Shown here one piece after another: positions 39,601 to 49,700 of a stretch of DNA of 64,000 bases. The notes below the pieces were generated by a model. The model saw only the letters and a list, made by a program, of their open reading frames with translations. It was not told the DNA's origin and did not search any database. Location: contig CM043878.1 in the NCBI GenBank assembly GCA_023846275.1, forward strand, positions 10,175,501 to 10,239,500. Direction: 5' to 3'. The position numbers were made by a program, and so were the translations under genes. Each line of letters opens with the position of its first letter. Within the stretch, counting starts at the first letter, position 1. This DNA is from Vanilla planifolia (Eukaryota; Streptophyta; Magnoliopsida; Asparagales; Orchidaceae).

Positions 39601-42472
39601 ATGAGCATTAAGTGTTAAAAGAACTTGGCTTATGCCAAACCCAACACAAATTGGAACTTTTCTAGGTCAATTTGTATTGATAAATCTACCATAACTTAAT
39701 TTTCAAAGCATCGCCCAAGTCACTCACATTCTAGCTTTATGTTGGGTGCACCAATCATCTCTTATATTGTTATTGGATTCTTAAGGTCATTGGGATTATA
39801 GTAGAAGTCAAGACTATCTCTTTGTTCTTATCATTTCAAAGGGAATGCTTGTGTTTTTCTTATCTTTTCAATCATAACAACCTTCCAGTGATCATATAAA
39901 TCATAGATGATTGTGGTAGAAAACTTTTCATGACCAGAATCATATATCAAGATTATGGCTCTTTGGCATGTCTTGTGGAGATTTTATTAAATTTGAGTTT
40001 TGATTGGCATGACAACATGAAAAACTTGATCTTCTAATCAATAAAAAACATTTGAAACATGTTAGATGTCGTAGCTACTTTCCAAATAAATACATGAGAA
40101 CCTATACCATGATATCAACACTATATAAATTCAATTAAAGTAACTTGAATAGAAATATGATTGAGCTACTTCGAACATTATGTACAACTGTTTATCAAAC
40201 ACCCCAACATATGGCATGATTGGACCATCTACTTGTATAATTTGAAAATGACAATTTTGACATAATACTTATTGAAATGTTTTAAAACTAAAATATCTAG
40301 AGCTATAAAAGTGGTCGTCTATCTCTGGTTTTTTGGCTGATCAAATTGCTCAAGAATTGGTTGCCCTTAATTCATGAAGAATTGTTTTGTATCTATGGAT
40401 AATAATGGGATGTAATTCATGAGTAAATAATGAATGAATAGAATTAATGAAGGATTCAATGCCTCCTAACAAATCTAACCTATAAGTATTTCATATGGTT
40501 GAAGTTTATCTAAATGCCTACATGAATTTGTTAAGGCTCTTTTATGCTAAAGGGACCCTTAAGATAGCCAAAGATCAATCATCAATCATCTAAGTAGTTT
40601 AGAGATCTCTAGCATTAGTGAGAACATTTGAGTTTTCTTTAATAAATGACAATTACATGCTTTTCTAAAGAAAGTAAAATTGGCCTCTCAAGGAGGAAAA
40701 GATTTAGGATGCCTTTTTTAATACACCAAGATATTCTCATCTTTATTTCTTTATCTATAATTTACCTTTAAGAATGGTCTCCTCATCCTATATTAACTTC
40801 AAAGTTTATCTATTAAAGGGATTAACATAAAGAAATGGATCACTCTTTATAGAGCACCCATATATTCCAACACGAGAAGGTAAAGGAGAATAAAAGAAGA
40901 ATCCCTCTTTCATTTTAGTTGAAATACATTAACACATGAAAGCTGTAAAATTTTGTTAAATTAATGGTTTGACTTATGAAAATTTGTAATAATAAAACAT
41001 ATGTCCTTACTCTTTCGAAAGTTAAGTTGCATAATAGTAAAGATAAAACAATTTATTGGTTAGTAATTAAATGCATTTTTTGAATAGATAATATCAGTTG
41101 TTCACTGGGGTGAAATCAAAGCTAACTGAATTTCATTGTACAATAGTAGCATAGAAATTTAAGTATTCTCTTCCTGCCATAAAAATTAAATAATTCAATC
41201 TACAGTACTATGAAAAAAAGGACAAGTAGCAGCTCTTATTTCCATTTTATAGATTTTTCCTATATTTGTTTTGAGATGAAAGGCCTATTACATTACAACA
41301 ACAACATCTCCAAAAATGCATTACTTGGAGATGAAGACATATGAACTAGAACATACAACCATGAGCAGAGACTCTAAAAGTTTTACTTGTAAATTGTGTG
41401 CCAACTTCTACTTATTGTCTAATATTCTTGTGGTACATGAGTAGAGGAGAAGGGATAAACCTTGCTTAAAAGAGTTAAAAAAGAAAACAATTCACCCTGA
41501 GAGCACAATCTAGTACTACAACTTCCTTATAGGTTATTAATTCCACAAGTTTTGTTAAATTGCTTGATCTTGTTTCTTAGTACCAATCAAAAGAATTGCA
41601 TTTTAATTTCTTTTATTGTATTTATTTCTAACACATGCACTTCAATTCCTCTTAGCCCTTCTTCTTTTCGCTTAACTTCCATTTTCCTTCCCATTGTCAT
41701 GTTAGCTCAAGTAACACCTTGTGTGATAACTCATCCTAAATCTAACCCAGAGGAAAAGCTTACAAGAAACAATCTTTAATGCAAGAAATCTATACGTCTA
41801 AAAGAAACAGGAGAAGCTCTATCTACACAATACATCCCAAAAATAATCCACGATACTTTTTTCCTCAAAATATGTCTATAAAAAAATTTGAACTCCGACA
41901 CTAAAATTCGATGATCCAAATTAGGTAAATAAACTTCTTCAAAACACTTCAGCTGGAGATGATTGTAAGCTCGAAACAAATTATTTGAAAAGAGCTCACT
42001 TTTGACATCCTTGAACCTGAATATCTCAACCCTCATAGAAGGGCTGATCATCCAGCCGTGCATACAAGTCAAATGCAATTTCTTTTTACAAAAAAATCTC
42101 ATACGCAATGATGTTAGAGATCAGATCAACCAAAACCCTTCAGGGCCGAGAACTAAGGCAAAACATTCCCGAAAACCCGACCCATACCTGGGTGAATGCT
42201 TCAGGGTCGTGCGGGAACTCATTGACGATATCGAAAGAGTAAAATTGAGGGACGTGTCCTTCAGAAGTAGTATCGTTCCAGGTGGCGCAGAGAACAAAGA
42301 GGAGGGCCAGAGCAATAAACGCACAGTAGGGTGAACCAATCCTACCTATATAAACTCTGCAAGCAAGGGGCTTTGGGCGGATCGAAGAAGGAGAAGCCAC
42401 GGAAGAAGAAGAAGAAGTGCCTTCCGAGGTTTGCCGCTTCACACGTTTCTTCATCTGAGAGGAAGCAGCCAT
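18909..42472 (-). CDS. Glutaminyl-peptide cyclotransferase (plant/bacterial-type glutamine cyclotransferase), 11 exons, 327 aa
   Basis: Exons, plus-strand coordinates in transcript order: 42188-42472, 34961-35017, 27777-27812, 22465-22529, 21754-21817, 21098-21215, 20926-21023, 20013-20083, 19900-19927, 19112-19166, 18909-19015. Every junction keeps phase; the total is 327 aa, close to about 320 for the Arabidopsis enzyme. Residues 1-48 are basic and Ser-rich. About 49-66 are hydrophobic (AFIALALLFVLCATW), a signal anchor or type II membrane segment. The catalytic five-bladed propeller domain starts at NEFPHDPEAFTQ (84-95) and continues with GNDTLFESTGLYG, FGEGLTLLGDRLFQVTWLT, KDGWGLATDG, LNELEYISGEVWANVWQ and GIDVLNGIAWD, ending at VTGKLWPKLYEIQ. 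The enzyme converts N-terminal Gln of secreted proteins to pyroglutamate in the secretory route. No key block is missing. The C-terminal 22 residues are lineage-specific. Introns 1, 2 and 3 are 7.2, 7.1 and 5.2 kb. The start is the first ATG of an open 95-codon exon. Confidence 0.95.
26380..26640 (+). mobile_element. Possible solo LTR of a plant LTR retrotransposon
   Basis: The order of elements resembles a plant LTR: a TATATAG promoter-like box (about 26428), a CTCTTTCACTCTTGTGCTGTG stretch, and then GGCGTGGATGTACACTATTTTGGTGGAACC. That last block resembles the R/U5 segment (CGTGGATGTAGGC...GCCGAACCACG) common in plant LTRs. No PBS or internal domain follows, so a solo or truncated LTR is inferred. 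Ends were not defined. Confidence 0.4.
27151..27192. repeat. 21-bp tandem repeat, two copies
   Basis: ATAGGGTTTTAATCAATCCTT occurs twice head to tail without mismatch (27151-27171 and 27172-27192), inside cyclotransferase intron 3. Confidence 0.9.
29172..29702. repeat. Tandem duplication of about 280 bp
   Basis: Copy one (about 29172-29432) and copy two (about 29463-29702) share, in order, TCTCTCCTA, CCCTTCAAATAATAGATCCC, GTTGGAATTAATC, AAGGGAATCATG and AAACTACTA. Divergence is moderate. The second copy abuts the left LTR of the Copia relic. Confidence 0.8.
29690..34315 (+). pseudogene. Degenerate Ty1/Copia LTR retrotransposon
   Basis: The plus strand carries, with many stops and frameshifts, Copia pol blocks in the correct order. 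These are an integrase segment near 31660-31760 (LRMDNAKEYF), reverse transcriptase near 32780-32930 (PMAKLSGIQVL, DWKLFCFDVKFAFLHGDLEE), RT continuation near 33120-33240 (DDLIEKMMGLKK, FKIKGLENFYYFLGIET), LLKECGKLEYEPRDT near 33285, and RNase H near 33690-33900 (SGEAKF-AMAHG, FFCDNQSAIRIS, YFIKEK). Diverged terminal repeats of about 280 bp lie at about 29690-29985 and 34025-34315. A PBS-like GTTATTAGAGCTATA follows the left one near 29995. The element is antisense to the host gene and cannot encode a functional protein. Confidence 0.8.
30635..30671. repeat. (AT)n microsatellite
   Basis: An uninterrupted run of about 18 AT dinucleotides lies inside the Copia relic. Confidence 0.95.
35018..42187 (-). 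other. Cyclotransferase intron 1, about 7.2 kb
   Basis: The intron lies between ...PHDPEAFTQ and GLLYGGN, phase 0. It contains a short GT repeat near 35384-35396 and a second Copia relic (about 36590-37260), with possible further transposon-derived sequence to about 38950. From about 39000 to 42000 I recognise nothing beyond AT-rich DNA with small chance ORFs. Confidence 0.7.
36590..37260 (+). pseudogene. Second Copia relic (reverse transcriptase C-terminal part)
   Basis: A plus-strand translation reads LLLYMNNLLITRSSMH, then HELKVHLSNEFEMKNL and QILGIKILG. These correspond to the Copia catalytic block (usually LLLYVDDMLIAG) and the segment after it. RFKVSIATSKDTPP and NHSKLSKE follow at the connection to RNase H, then decay. 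The catalytic YVDD has become YMNN, and several stops are present. The element is independent of the 29.7-34.3 kb one because the same domain is duplicated and differs in sequence. Boundaries are not defined; sequence near 38340-38930 may be gag-derived but I cannot support that. Confidence 0.65.
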
Positions 42473-43728
42473 GGATTGCAGACCACCACAGTAGAACTAG
42501 CCTAACGACAATACTTGGTTTGATATCAAAAATAATTTTTTATTCCCCAAAATTTAAATAAATGATTTCTTTATTTTTAAAATTAATCTTGTAGCATAAG
42601 ATAAACTTTCTATAATAATGATTAAATATTTTCAAAATAACCAAAAACCAATCTAAATATGACAATGAATTAACAAGATAGATTAAGAAAATGGAGTAAG
42701 ATAAGGTAAAATGTATTAAATTTACATGAATAATAATGATGATTTAAAAAACTTTACTATAATAATATATGTTTTCAAAAAAATATATAACAACGACTAC
42801 AAATATTTATCAATTATGTAACAAAAATATAATATTTAATTAATACAAAAATAATCTAATATCACAACTTAATAAAAACTTGTTATCATTCTGATTAAGT
42901 AATTATCCATGATATTATATGATCTAATATTCATATTAAAATAAGATCTTTTTTTAGAAGAAAAAAAAGACGAAAAAGAAACTAAAACTATTAGATAAAT
43001 TATTAAATATTATATTATATTAACTACTATTATGATAATAATTAGCATAATAACAAATTATATCGTCGAAATCTTTTCATATTCATAGATCATAGGACAC
43101 GTTAAATAACCTATCATAAGCAGATAGCAAGAATAAAACTCGTAGCTTCTCCTTGACAGAGAAATTTTACCATTCAATCATATCCGCATTCTCGTTTTCT
43201 TAATCTCTTGAAATGTATATGTATGTCGACAAATACATGATATATCATATACATCTTGATTGTATTTGTGCAAGACCAGATACAAATAAAAAACTAACTA
43301 TAAGCTATAGTAAATTATAGCAAATAAAAATAGAAAAAAATATTAAATAATATTAATATAAATATAACTTAAAATACAATTAGGTCATCATCTTTGATTG
43401 GTTAACTAAATTGTTCATTTTGCAATACTTGATAGACAAGTATATTATCTAAATCACTTCCATTCAAATGATCCAATCTTCATGCTATTTTATTCAAAAA
43501 AGAGAGATCACCAAGTTTCCAAGCGTGTTCTTCTTACAATCGTAAGGTAACTACAGCACATAGTGAAGAAAGCAATGCATTCATTTCAAGAATATCTTCC
43601 TAAAGTATATACATTTTTGTACACCAGAAGCATGGCTTTGGCTAACATTTTCCAATGGAATCAGTATCTGTGCTGCTAAATGAATCACAATGTTCACAAG
43701 AATAAATGCAAATGGAGCTCTTGAGTAA
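42473..43728. other. AT-rich intergenic region between cyclotransferase and the small two-ORF unit
   Basis: This includes the cyclotransferase promoter and 5' leader just above 42472, which has no convincing TATA box. About 1 kb of AT-rich DNA follows with no gene or recognisable element. The 3' end of the small unit lies near 43.7 kb. Confidence 0.6.
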
Positions 43729-44297
43729 CTAAATCAAGTTCGGTTTTGATCTGCTTGAAGAATTGGAATAAGTGGCAATCTCAGAATCTGCATTTGCAAA
43801 TAAAAATGTTTGTAATGTTAATCATTTTTGGTAGAACATAATATAAAAACAGATGATAGGGAAAAACTTGGAGAAATAAGATATAGGGAAAAACTTCAGT
43901 TGTTTGAAAATGTTGAATAAAGAGGAGCAAAAGAGAGAAGAACCCATATGACGCTCAAATGCGTGTAATGCTTCGGCATCTATCACATGGATTGTGTCGA
44001 CGCCTTTTGCAAGGGCTCGGAGACCTTGGTTGATGGATTCCAGGCCATTCCAAATGGTCTTCAGGATGTTTTTTATGGTTTGGAACATTGATGATGGCTT
44101 TCATTCATTTCTGATAAGAGCTCATCTTGAGCTTGGTGATGACCTCCTGGAGAGCTGGTTTCTCGACGTCTAGGAAGACACAAGGAGGAGAAGGATGGAT
44201 CTTCTACTTGCTGCTCATCTACTCTTTCTTCTCTTGCTTGCCTTTCTTCTCGAAATGGAGCTCTTGGCTCATTGATGAAATGATAAAATGAGCTCAT
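43729..44297 (-). CDS. Small unknown gene with two overlapping ORFs (74 aa, then 67 aa spliced)
   Basis: I do not recognise this gene. ORF1 starts at 44297 and ends at 44073: 74 aa, very hydrophilic, rich in Glu/Arg/Gln/Ser (MSSFYHFINEPRAPF start). ORF2 starts at 44088 in another frame, overlapping the end of ORF1 by 16 nt, and is well formed (MFQTIKNILKTIWNGLESIN, then GVDTIHVIDAEALHAFERH). It appears to splice from 43944 to 43787 (intron 43788-43943, donor G|GTTCTT weak, acceptor AAATGCAG good), adding DSEIATYSNSSSRSKPNLI and ending at 43729. The result is 67 aa, with amphipathic helix-like repeats and no signal peptide. An upstream TATA box at 44375-44382 places the first ATG about 50 nt into the transcript. 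Readings: an overlapping uORF controlling ORF2, one longer gene broken by a frameshift, or a mis-modelled splice. Function is unknown. Confidence 0.5.
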
Positions 44298-44374
44298 GTG
44301 AGTTTGGGACTGGTTTTCTCCCTCTATGAGCTTCTAACTCAAGGAGAAAGATTATTAGAGTGAACCGAGAGGTT

Positions 44375-44382
44375 TATTTATA
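44375..44382 (-). promoter_or_regulatory. TATA box of the small two-ORF unit
   Basis: The minus strand reads CTATAAATAAACC, a near-perfect plant TATA box. It lies about 80 bp upstream of the first ATG (44297), which would put initiation near 44350. It is the clearest core promoter in the window. Confidence 0.6.
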
Positions 44383-45760
44383 GATCTTGGGAAACAATCC
44401 CAATAAGAAACCTTGGCTTTCCAAAAATCTATTACAAATGCAATTTTTCTTTGAGATTTTCTTTATGATTTGTTGTTATGCAAAAAGTGAGAGCTCAATT
44501 CCCATTCTAGGGTTCTCAATGACTTGAGTGCAAATGGATTGGAAGTTAACTATCTCTTCATGATGGCAACCCTTAAGCTCTTAATGAAACATTTTTGAAA
44601 TAGTTTCAAGTAGCTCCAATCTTGTGGATCCTATTTGTGGCTCAGGAGTTTAGACTAGCTTCCTATCTTTTGCTCGGGAGATGAGCAATTCAGTATCAAT
44701 AACATTTGATATTCCGATCACTTTCAGTAGAAACGGTGAAAAATAATCATGCCACCTAGCATTCAAGTGATCCTACACGTTACAATTCCCGATACGAGAA
44801 TCTACAAATAAGGCCACAACATCTAATTTTAGATCATCGAACTTTCGCCCAAATTGTTTCTAACAATTCACTCTTCTCTACTTGAGCCATGAGATCCTAA
44901 AGATAGTCATTCCTAATCTCACACAGTTCCTTTTGTTGGTAAACCAAGGGCTTCCAAAGAGAAAAGAGAGATGAAAAAAAAGAAAATGATTGAAGAAGCA
45001 AAAACAATGGAGAATGGTCTTCTTCCTCTTTGGGGATAGTTAGAAAGAAGACCTTCATTCTTCAAACAACAGAGAAGTTGCCAAGAAACTAGCTCAAGTA
45101 GGTTAATCCAAAAGTCTAATGGTTGCTCTAGCTAAAAAAAGCTCAATGCCATCACGAAGGTCTCAAGGACATTAGGAAAGGCCCACAGGTCAGTAAACAA
45201 GGTTTTCAAGCCCTTGTACAAGTGTTGATACCATCAACTATCACAGTGGACTCATCTCTCTTTTTCTCCCTTGTATTTGGCATTTCAAGCAGATGAAGTA
45301 TACCTCCATTCTCAATCCAAGGCTTTAGTTACCAATCCCTAAGAGGTAAACAAGTATACACATAGAGAACAATCTAGAAAACTAAAGCTCATAATGCAGT
45401 CTTGCCATTCTTTAATGATGACATTAATCAGCTTTCACACAATTAACATATAAAGAAAAAAAATAGTTTCAAGTCATAATCAGCAAAAAATAGTCACAAG
45501 AGTTGAATAGGGCAGTGCTGTTGAGAAGAAAATCCCAAATGCTCGCAGTAAGTCATTTAGAAATCATGAAGCTGGGCCTAAAAATTGGACAATTGTAGCA
45601 GATGAATGTAAAAGAAGAAATTGAAGGTATAAGGTAAGTATATAAATATTAATTTGAGAAAGAATAATTAAGGAAGAAATATTTAAATCATAATAGGGAA
45701 AATTGCATCTCCTGAAAAAAAAAAATTCCCGGAAGGGGGGAGGGCAAAAGAGAAAACAAC
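44383..45760. other. Intergenic, including 3' region of the DUF1336 gene
   Basis: The part next to 45760 should be the 3' UTR of the DUF1336 gene. The rest upstream of the small unit's TATA box shows no recognisable gene, repeat or transposon protein. Confidence 0.55.
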
Positions 45761-46702
45761 CTACCATTTCTCCATGCTTGTTTCATTTGTGCTATGTACA
45801 CTACCATTTACATTTTCTGAAGTTGATAGAGAGATATCTTGGGATCCTGGATGCAAAAGTTGAGAGAAACCTTGTCCAATAGACTTCCACAATCTAGTCG
45901 GCAATGAATTTTGCACACTGGAAGAACTTTCTTGTGAAGGAAGCTCATACAGGGAAGCCGAATCTGGATTAAGTTCTGAGAACCTTACAGCTCCAAGGAT
46001 TCTTTCAGGCAATTCCACCTCAGATTGACCCTCAATTAGAAATGCTAGATCAACGGTAAGTGTTTTGATGTAACCAAAAGCTAAGTGAACAATTGCATTG
46101 GCAAATACAGAAGCTCCAATATCCACATCTACTTCAAGAAAATTTTGTCCAAGGAAGTACTTGCAAGAAAGAGCCCTTCCAAGAATGCAAATGGCCTGCT
46201 CACCCACTGCTGTTTTAACAATCCAGGGTCCCTTGGCAATGTTAGCTATCAATTTAAGCCTTGTATTTCGAAATGCATCATCACTTTTCACAAATAGATC
46301 CATTAAGGATTCATCCTGGAAAGGTTGTGTGGTCACAAAGTATATGATAGCACTGAAGTTATCCTTGCTTGGGACTTGCAAGTTGAAGGCCCAAACAAAA
46401 GGATTACTACCATCAGAAATTGCCTCATCGATAGCTTTCCTCACTCGGTGGTTTGGATTATTTAAAACCTCACCAATTTTTTTCGAACCTTTAACCCAAT
46501 CAAATCCGAGAGGCTTCAGAAGGAATTCACCCCCAGGAATTTTCATTTTATCCTTAAGATAGTTAGGGCCTCTTACCATGAATTTATCACCATGAGGAGT
46601 TGCCCAACCATTAGGGCAGTTTTCTGGCTCCAAAAATGGAACTGAGCCACCACATTTAACTTCCTCTATCCAATTCTCTCCCTGAGCATCAGCACCGGCC
46701 AT
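45761..46702 (-). CDS. EDR2_C (DUF1336) domain protein, 313 aa, single coding exon
   Basis: The ORF is open for 313 codons from the ATG at 46702. Residues about 33-243 form the EDR2 C-terminal domain: GWATPHGDKFMVRGPNYL, then KPLGFDW, PFVWAFNLQVPSKDN, DDAFRNTRLKLI, KGPWIV, CILGRALSCKYF, FLEVDVDIGASVFANAIVHL and LPERILGAVRFSELNP. Residues 250-313 are a Ser/Asn-rich tail. Full-length EDR2 proteins carry PH and START domains before this domain and restrain salicylate-linked cell death. This protein has neither, so it belongs to the short, domain-only class. The frame stays open 20 codons upstream (to 46762), but a splice acceptor (TTCCTGTTTTGAAG|GT, exon edge 46725) lies there, so MAGADAQGENW is taken as the start. 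The stop overlaps a donor-like ATG|GTAGGT, so a longer spliced form is possible. Function is not established. Confidence 0.9.
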   Translation of the reverse strand: MAGADAQGENWIEEVKCGGSVPFLEPENCPNGWATPHGDKFMVRGPNYLKDKMKIPGGEFLLKPLGFDWVKGSKKIGEVLNNPNHRVRKAIDEAISDGSNPFVWAFNLQVPSKDNFSAIIYFVTTQPFQDESLMDLFVKSDDAFRNTRLKLIANIAKGPWIVKTAVGEQAICILGRALSCKYFLGQNFLEVDVDIGASVFANAIVHLAFGYIKTLTVDLAFLIEGQSEVELPERILGAVRFSELNPDSASLYELPSQESSSSVQNSLPTRLWKSIGQGFSQLLHPGSQDISLSTSENVNGSVHSTNETSMEKW

Positions 46703-46725
46703 GTGAACAAAGAAGTTTGAATAAC

Positions 46726-49700
46726 CTTCAAAACAGGAATCAAGTAGGGAATAAAGATGCATGTCAATTTTTCAATAAAGACGCACTTTGAATGCCACAA
46801 CAAAATAAATAAGATCTTCAACCGAATTAAGTAATCTAAATAAGAAACTTTATCTTCCAAACTTAATGGAATAAAGTGTTTTATTTACACCATAAATAAG
46901 CGTTGTGATAAACCAGTAATAGCATCCCACTTAACGGTTATAGAAAAGGTAGAAGAACTTTGGAGACATCTCAAAAGAAGTATGCAACAACATTGAGAAA
47001 AAATAAAAGCACATTGCAATAATCTTTTTTCCCTTTTTCCTTGAGAATCAAACATAAAAGGTGGCATTGTGAAACAAAAGACTATGAAATCCCAAAAGTA
47101 ACACCACCAATATAAAGATAGGATTACTAATAGTGTATAAAGAATTATATGCCTATATCTCTTTCATACACAAGAAGCATTAAAGAAACAAGCAAACAAT
47201 TGATGACAAGTTAATGGTGCAATATTAGAGAAAGAAAATGCATATGGTTAGCTAGGAAAATGACCAAACATTGCAATAAAAAAAACCTTTAATAAGAATC
47301 CACTTGAATAAATTCTTCTCTTTACATGTTATCAGATAAATATGCCATCAAATATGAATAGAAATAAGGTTTAACCAAATCCAAAAACTATGACAAAGAA
47401 TTCACTAATGAAATTTTCAATCTAACTCAGCTGTCAAAAAAAAAAGTAACGTTCCTCAGGAAAACATGAAGCCCACAAGTAAAAACGCATGCATTGCCAT
47501 TTCAAAAAAATCACCCACACAAACATGAAAATAAAACTTCTATTATTTTAAATATTTATCTGAATCTAAATTGATCATCACTTGCTTCTTCATGATAAAA
47601 AAAGACAACAATTTATCCACGTCATTCATGCAAATAGGATCAGTTGAGCGCATTTAATGAACAAGGAACGTTCACTTGTAAACCAAAGTAGCTCAACATG
47701 CAATTCTTATAGCAATTGAACAAACAAATGAAGTACAAAACTAAGAAAAAAATAACTTCTCTACTTTCAATAAAGACAAGCTTAATCAGTAAATGATTTT
47801 ATTCTTCCATGTGCAAGGTATGAGACTTCCTTTGTTATTCAAACTTTAACTTAAAATACATGCAAAAAGAAAAAAAAAGGTTATTTTTGAAGTACTTGAA
47901 TTAACTTCCAACACTCTTACAAAGAAAAAGAAATTTTGATTACATTTTCTCATTTAGCACATCTCTAAGAGTAATCATTCCAATTATAAATAAAACAGGG
48001 ATGAACTTCAAGAAGACTTCTACTATTGTCAATTTTCTAAGAAAACTCTAGATCATTTCTTCTAAATCTCCCCCTACTTTGTCTAATTGTAACCCATCTC
48101 CTCTCAGTCTCCTTTTCTTCCTCAGATGTTTCAATAATAAACTTACATGAATACTTCACAAAATTCTATTAAAGCAATTGCATTGCCTAAGCCAACATAC
48201 TCTATTGCTTAATCACTATGCAAAATGCATGAAAATTGAATTTAGCAATGAGCAAAGACTCCCATGCTACTATGGAAGGATGCAAATGAAGAAGAAAGTT
48301 TAGGACATTTCAATTTGGATAACCTAAAATATAATTGTTATTTCCAACAATTAAATGGAGTGCATAGGCAACTGATTTTGCATCTTCAAGAGACAATGGG
48401 TGGGTAAAAAGATTAAGAACATTGATAAAAATATGTAGAAAAAAAATTAGGAATATTAAAAATGGATGAAATCGAAGACAAGGAAAATGGGGATGAAAAT
48501 GTGACTTTGAAAATTGAAGTTGGTAGAGAGACTAATTATGTTATTAGTCTCCCCAATGAATATCATATAAGGGGAAAGCTTTTTTTATCATTGAGGATCA
48601 TATAAGAGTAAAAGATTTTTATCATTGAGGTTCAAAATGAGCATGGATAAAGAGACGTTAAAAATTTAATTGCATTTACTATAATTATGACAATGGGAAG
48701 GATAATGAAAACGCTAAAATTATTTAAAACTTGCTTTCGTAAAATATTTTATGATTGCCATTTTTTTAGAAATAAAATAAACATGTGATCACTTATGACA
48801 ATAAGAGATCAGAAATACATTAATTTTCATATTTTTCTAAAAAACTATTTCAACTAAAAAGATAATGAAATTATTTTGGAATAAAATTTGAATAACCAAC
48901 ATTACTCTACAGCTTTATATACCAATAAGAACTTGATAAAGGTAAAGTAATACAAAATCATGCCTTCGTCATGCTCCAAACTAAATATTTGAAGGTAAAC
49001 ACACGTTCAAGAAAACTTTAAGGGAAGAAGGCATGCCAAAAACCAAAAATATTTTGAATAAAAATAGAAAATATACAAATTAGAAAGAGAGAGAGAGAGA
49101 TAATTTGGAAATGATTTTATAATCTACATGGTAAGCAAAGGGAAAACTATATAAAATTTTGTTAAACAATAATAGAAATGGTCAAAGAGTTAACTTTAGT
49201 AAAGAGGAAAAATAAGGCCAAAAGTCATTTTTCAATATAAAGGTTGCTAGACTTTGAATGGATAAGCTATTTTTATAAGAACTTTACCAAAAAAATCAGA
49301 TCAAAAATATGTATTTTGCAAGAGCATTACAATTAAAAAGAAAACAGATTTTTTTTCTTTCATATTTTATATTCAAAAAGATGACGGGAGAAGAGTTATA
49401 AGAATATAAAATGGGAAAAAGAAGTAAGATAGGATTTTTTTTTTTGAGAATTTGAAAAATATTAGTAAGAAAAATATTCCATGACTTTATATATTCAATG
49501 CAATATTGAAGATTATAAAAATAAATAAATTGAACATAGACTACTCATATTTTCATAATTATAAAAGCGAGTCCTACCAATTTCAAAAATAATCAAAATC
49601 TTTCATGAATTTTACAAATACTACAATTGAGTCTCTAATCTATTTTTTTTACCCTAAACTATCCTTTACAAATAACCATACAAGTTTTTAGAATGTAAAA

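Noticed and set aside
41776..42334. Overlapping 110-codon ORFs on both strands near the cyclotransferase first exon
   Set aside because: They run through exon 1 and into intron 1 in wrong frames. The minus-strand frame of exon 1 from 42472 explains the coding signal.
46098..46562. 154-codon plus-strand ORF
   Set aside because: It is antisense to the DUF1336 coding exon; the open frame is explained by the codon constraints of the real gene.
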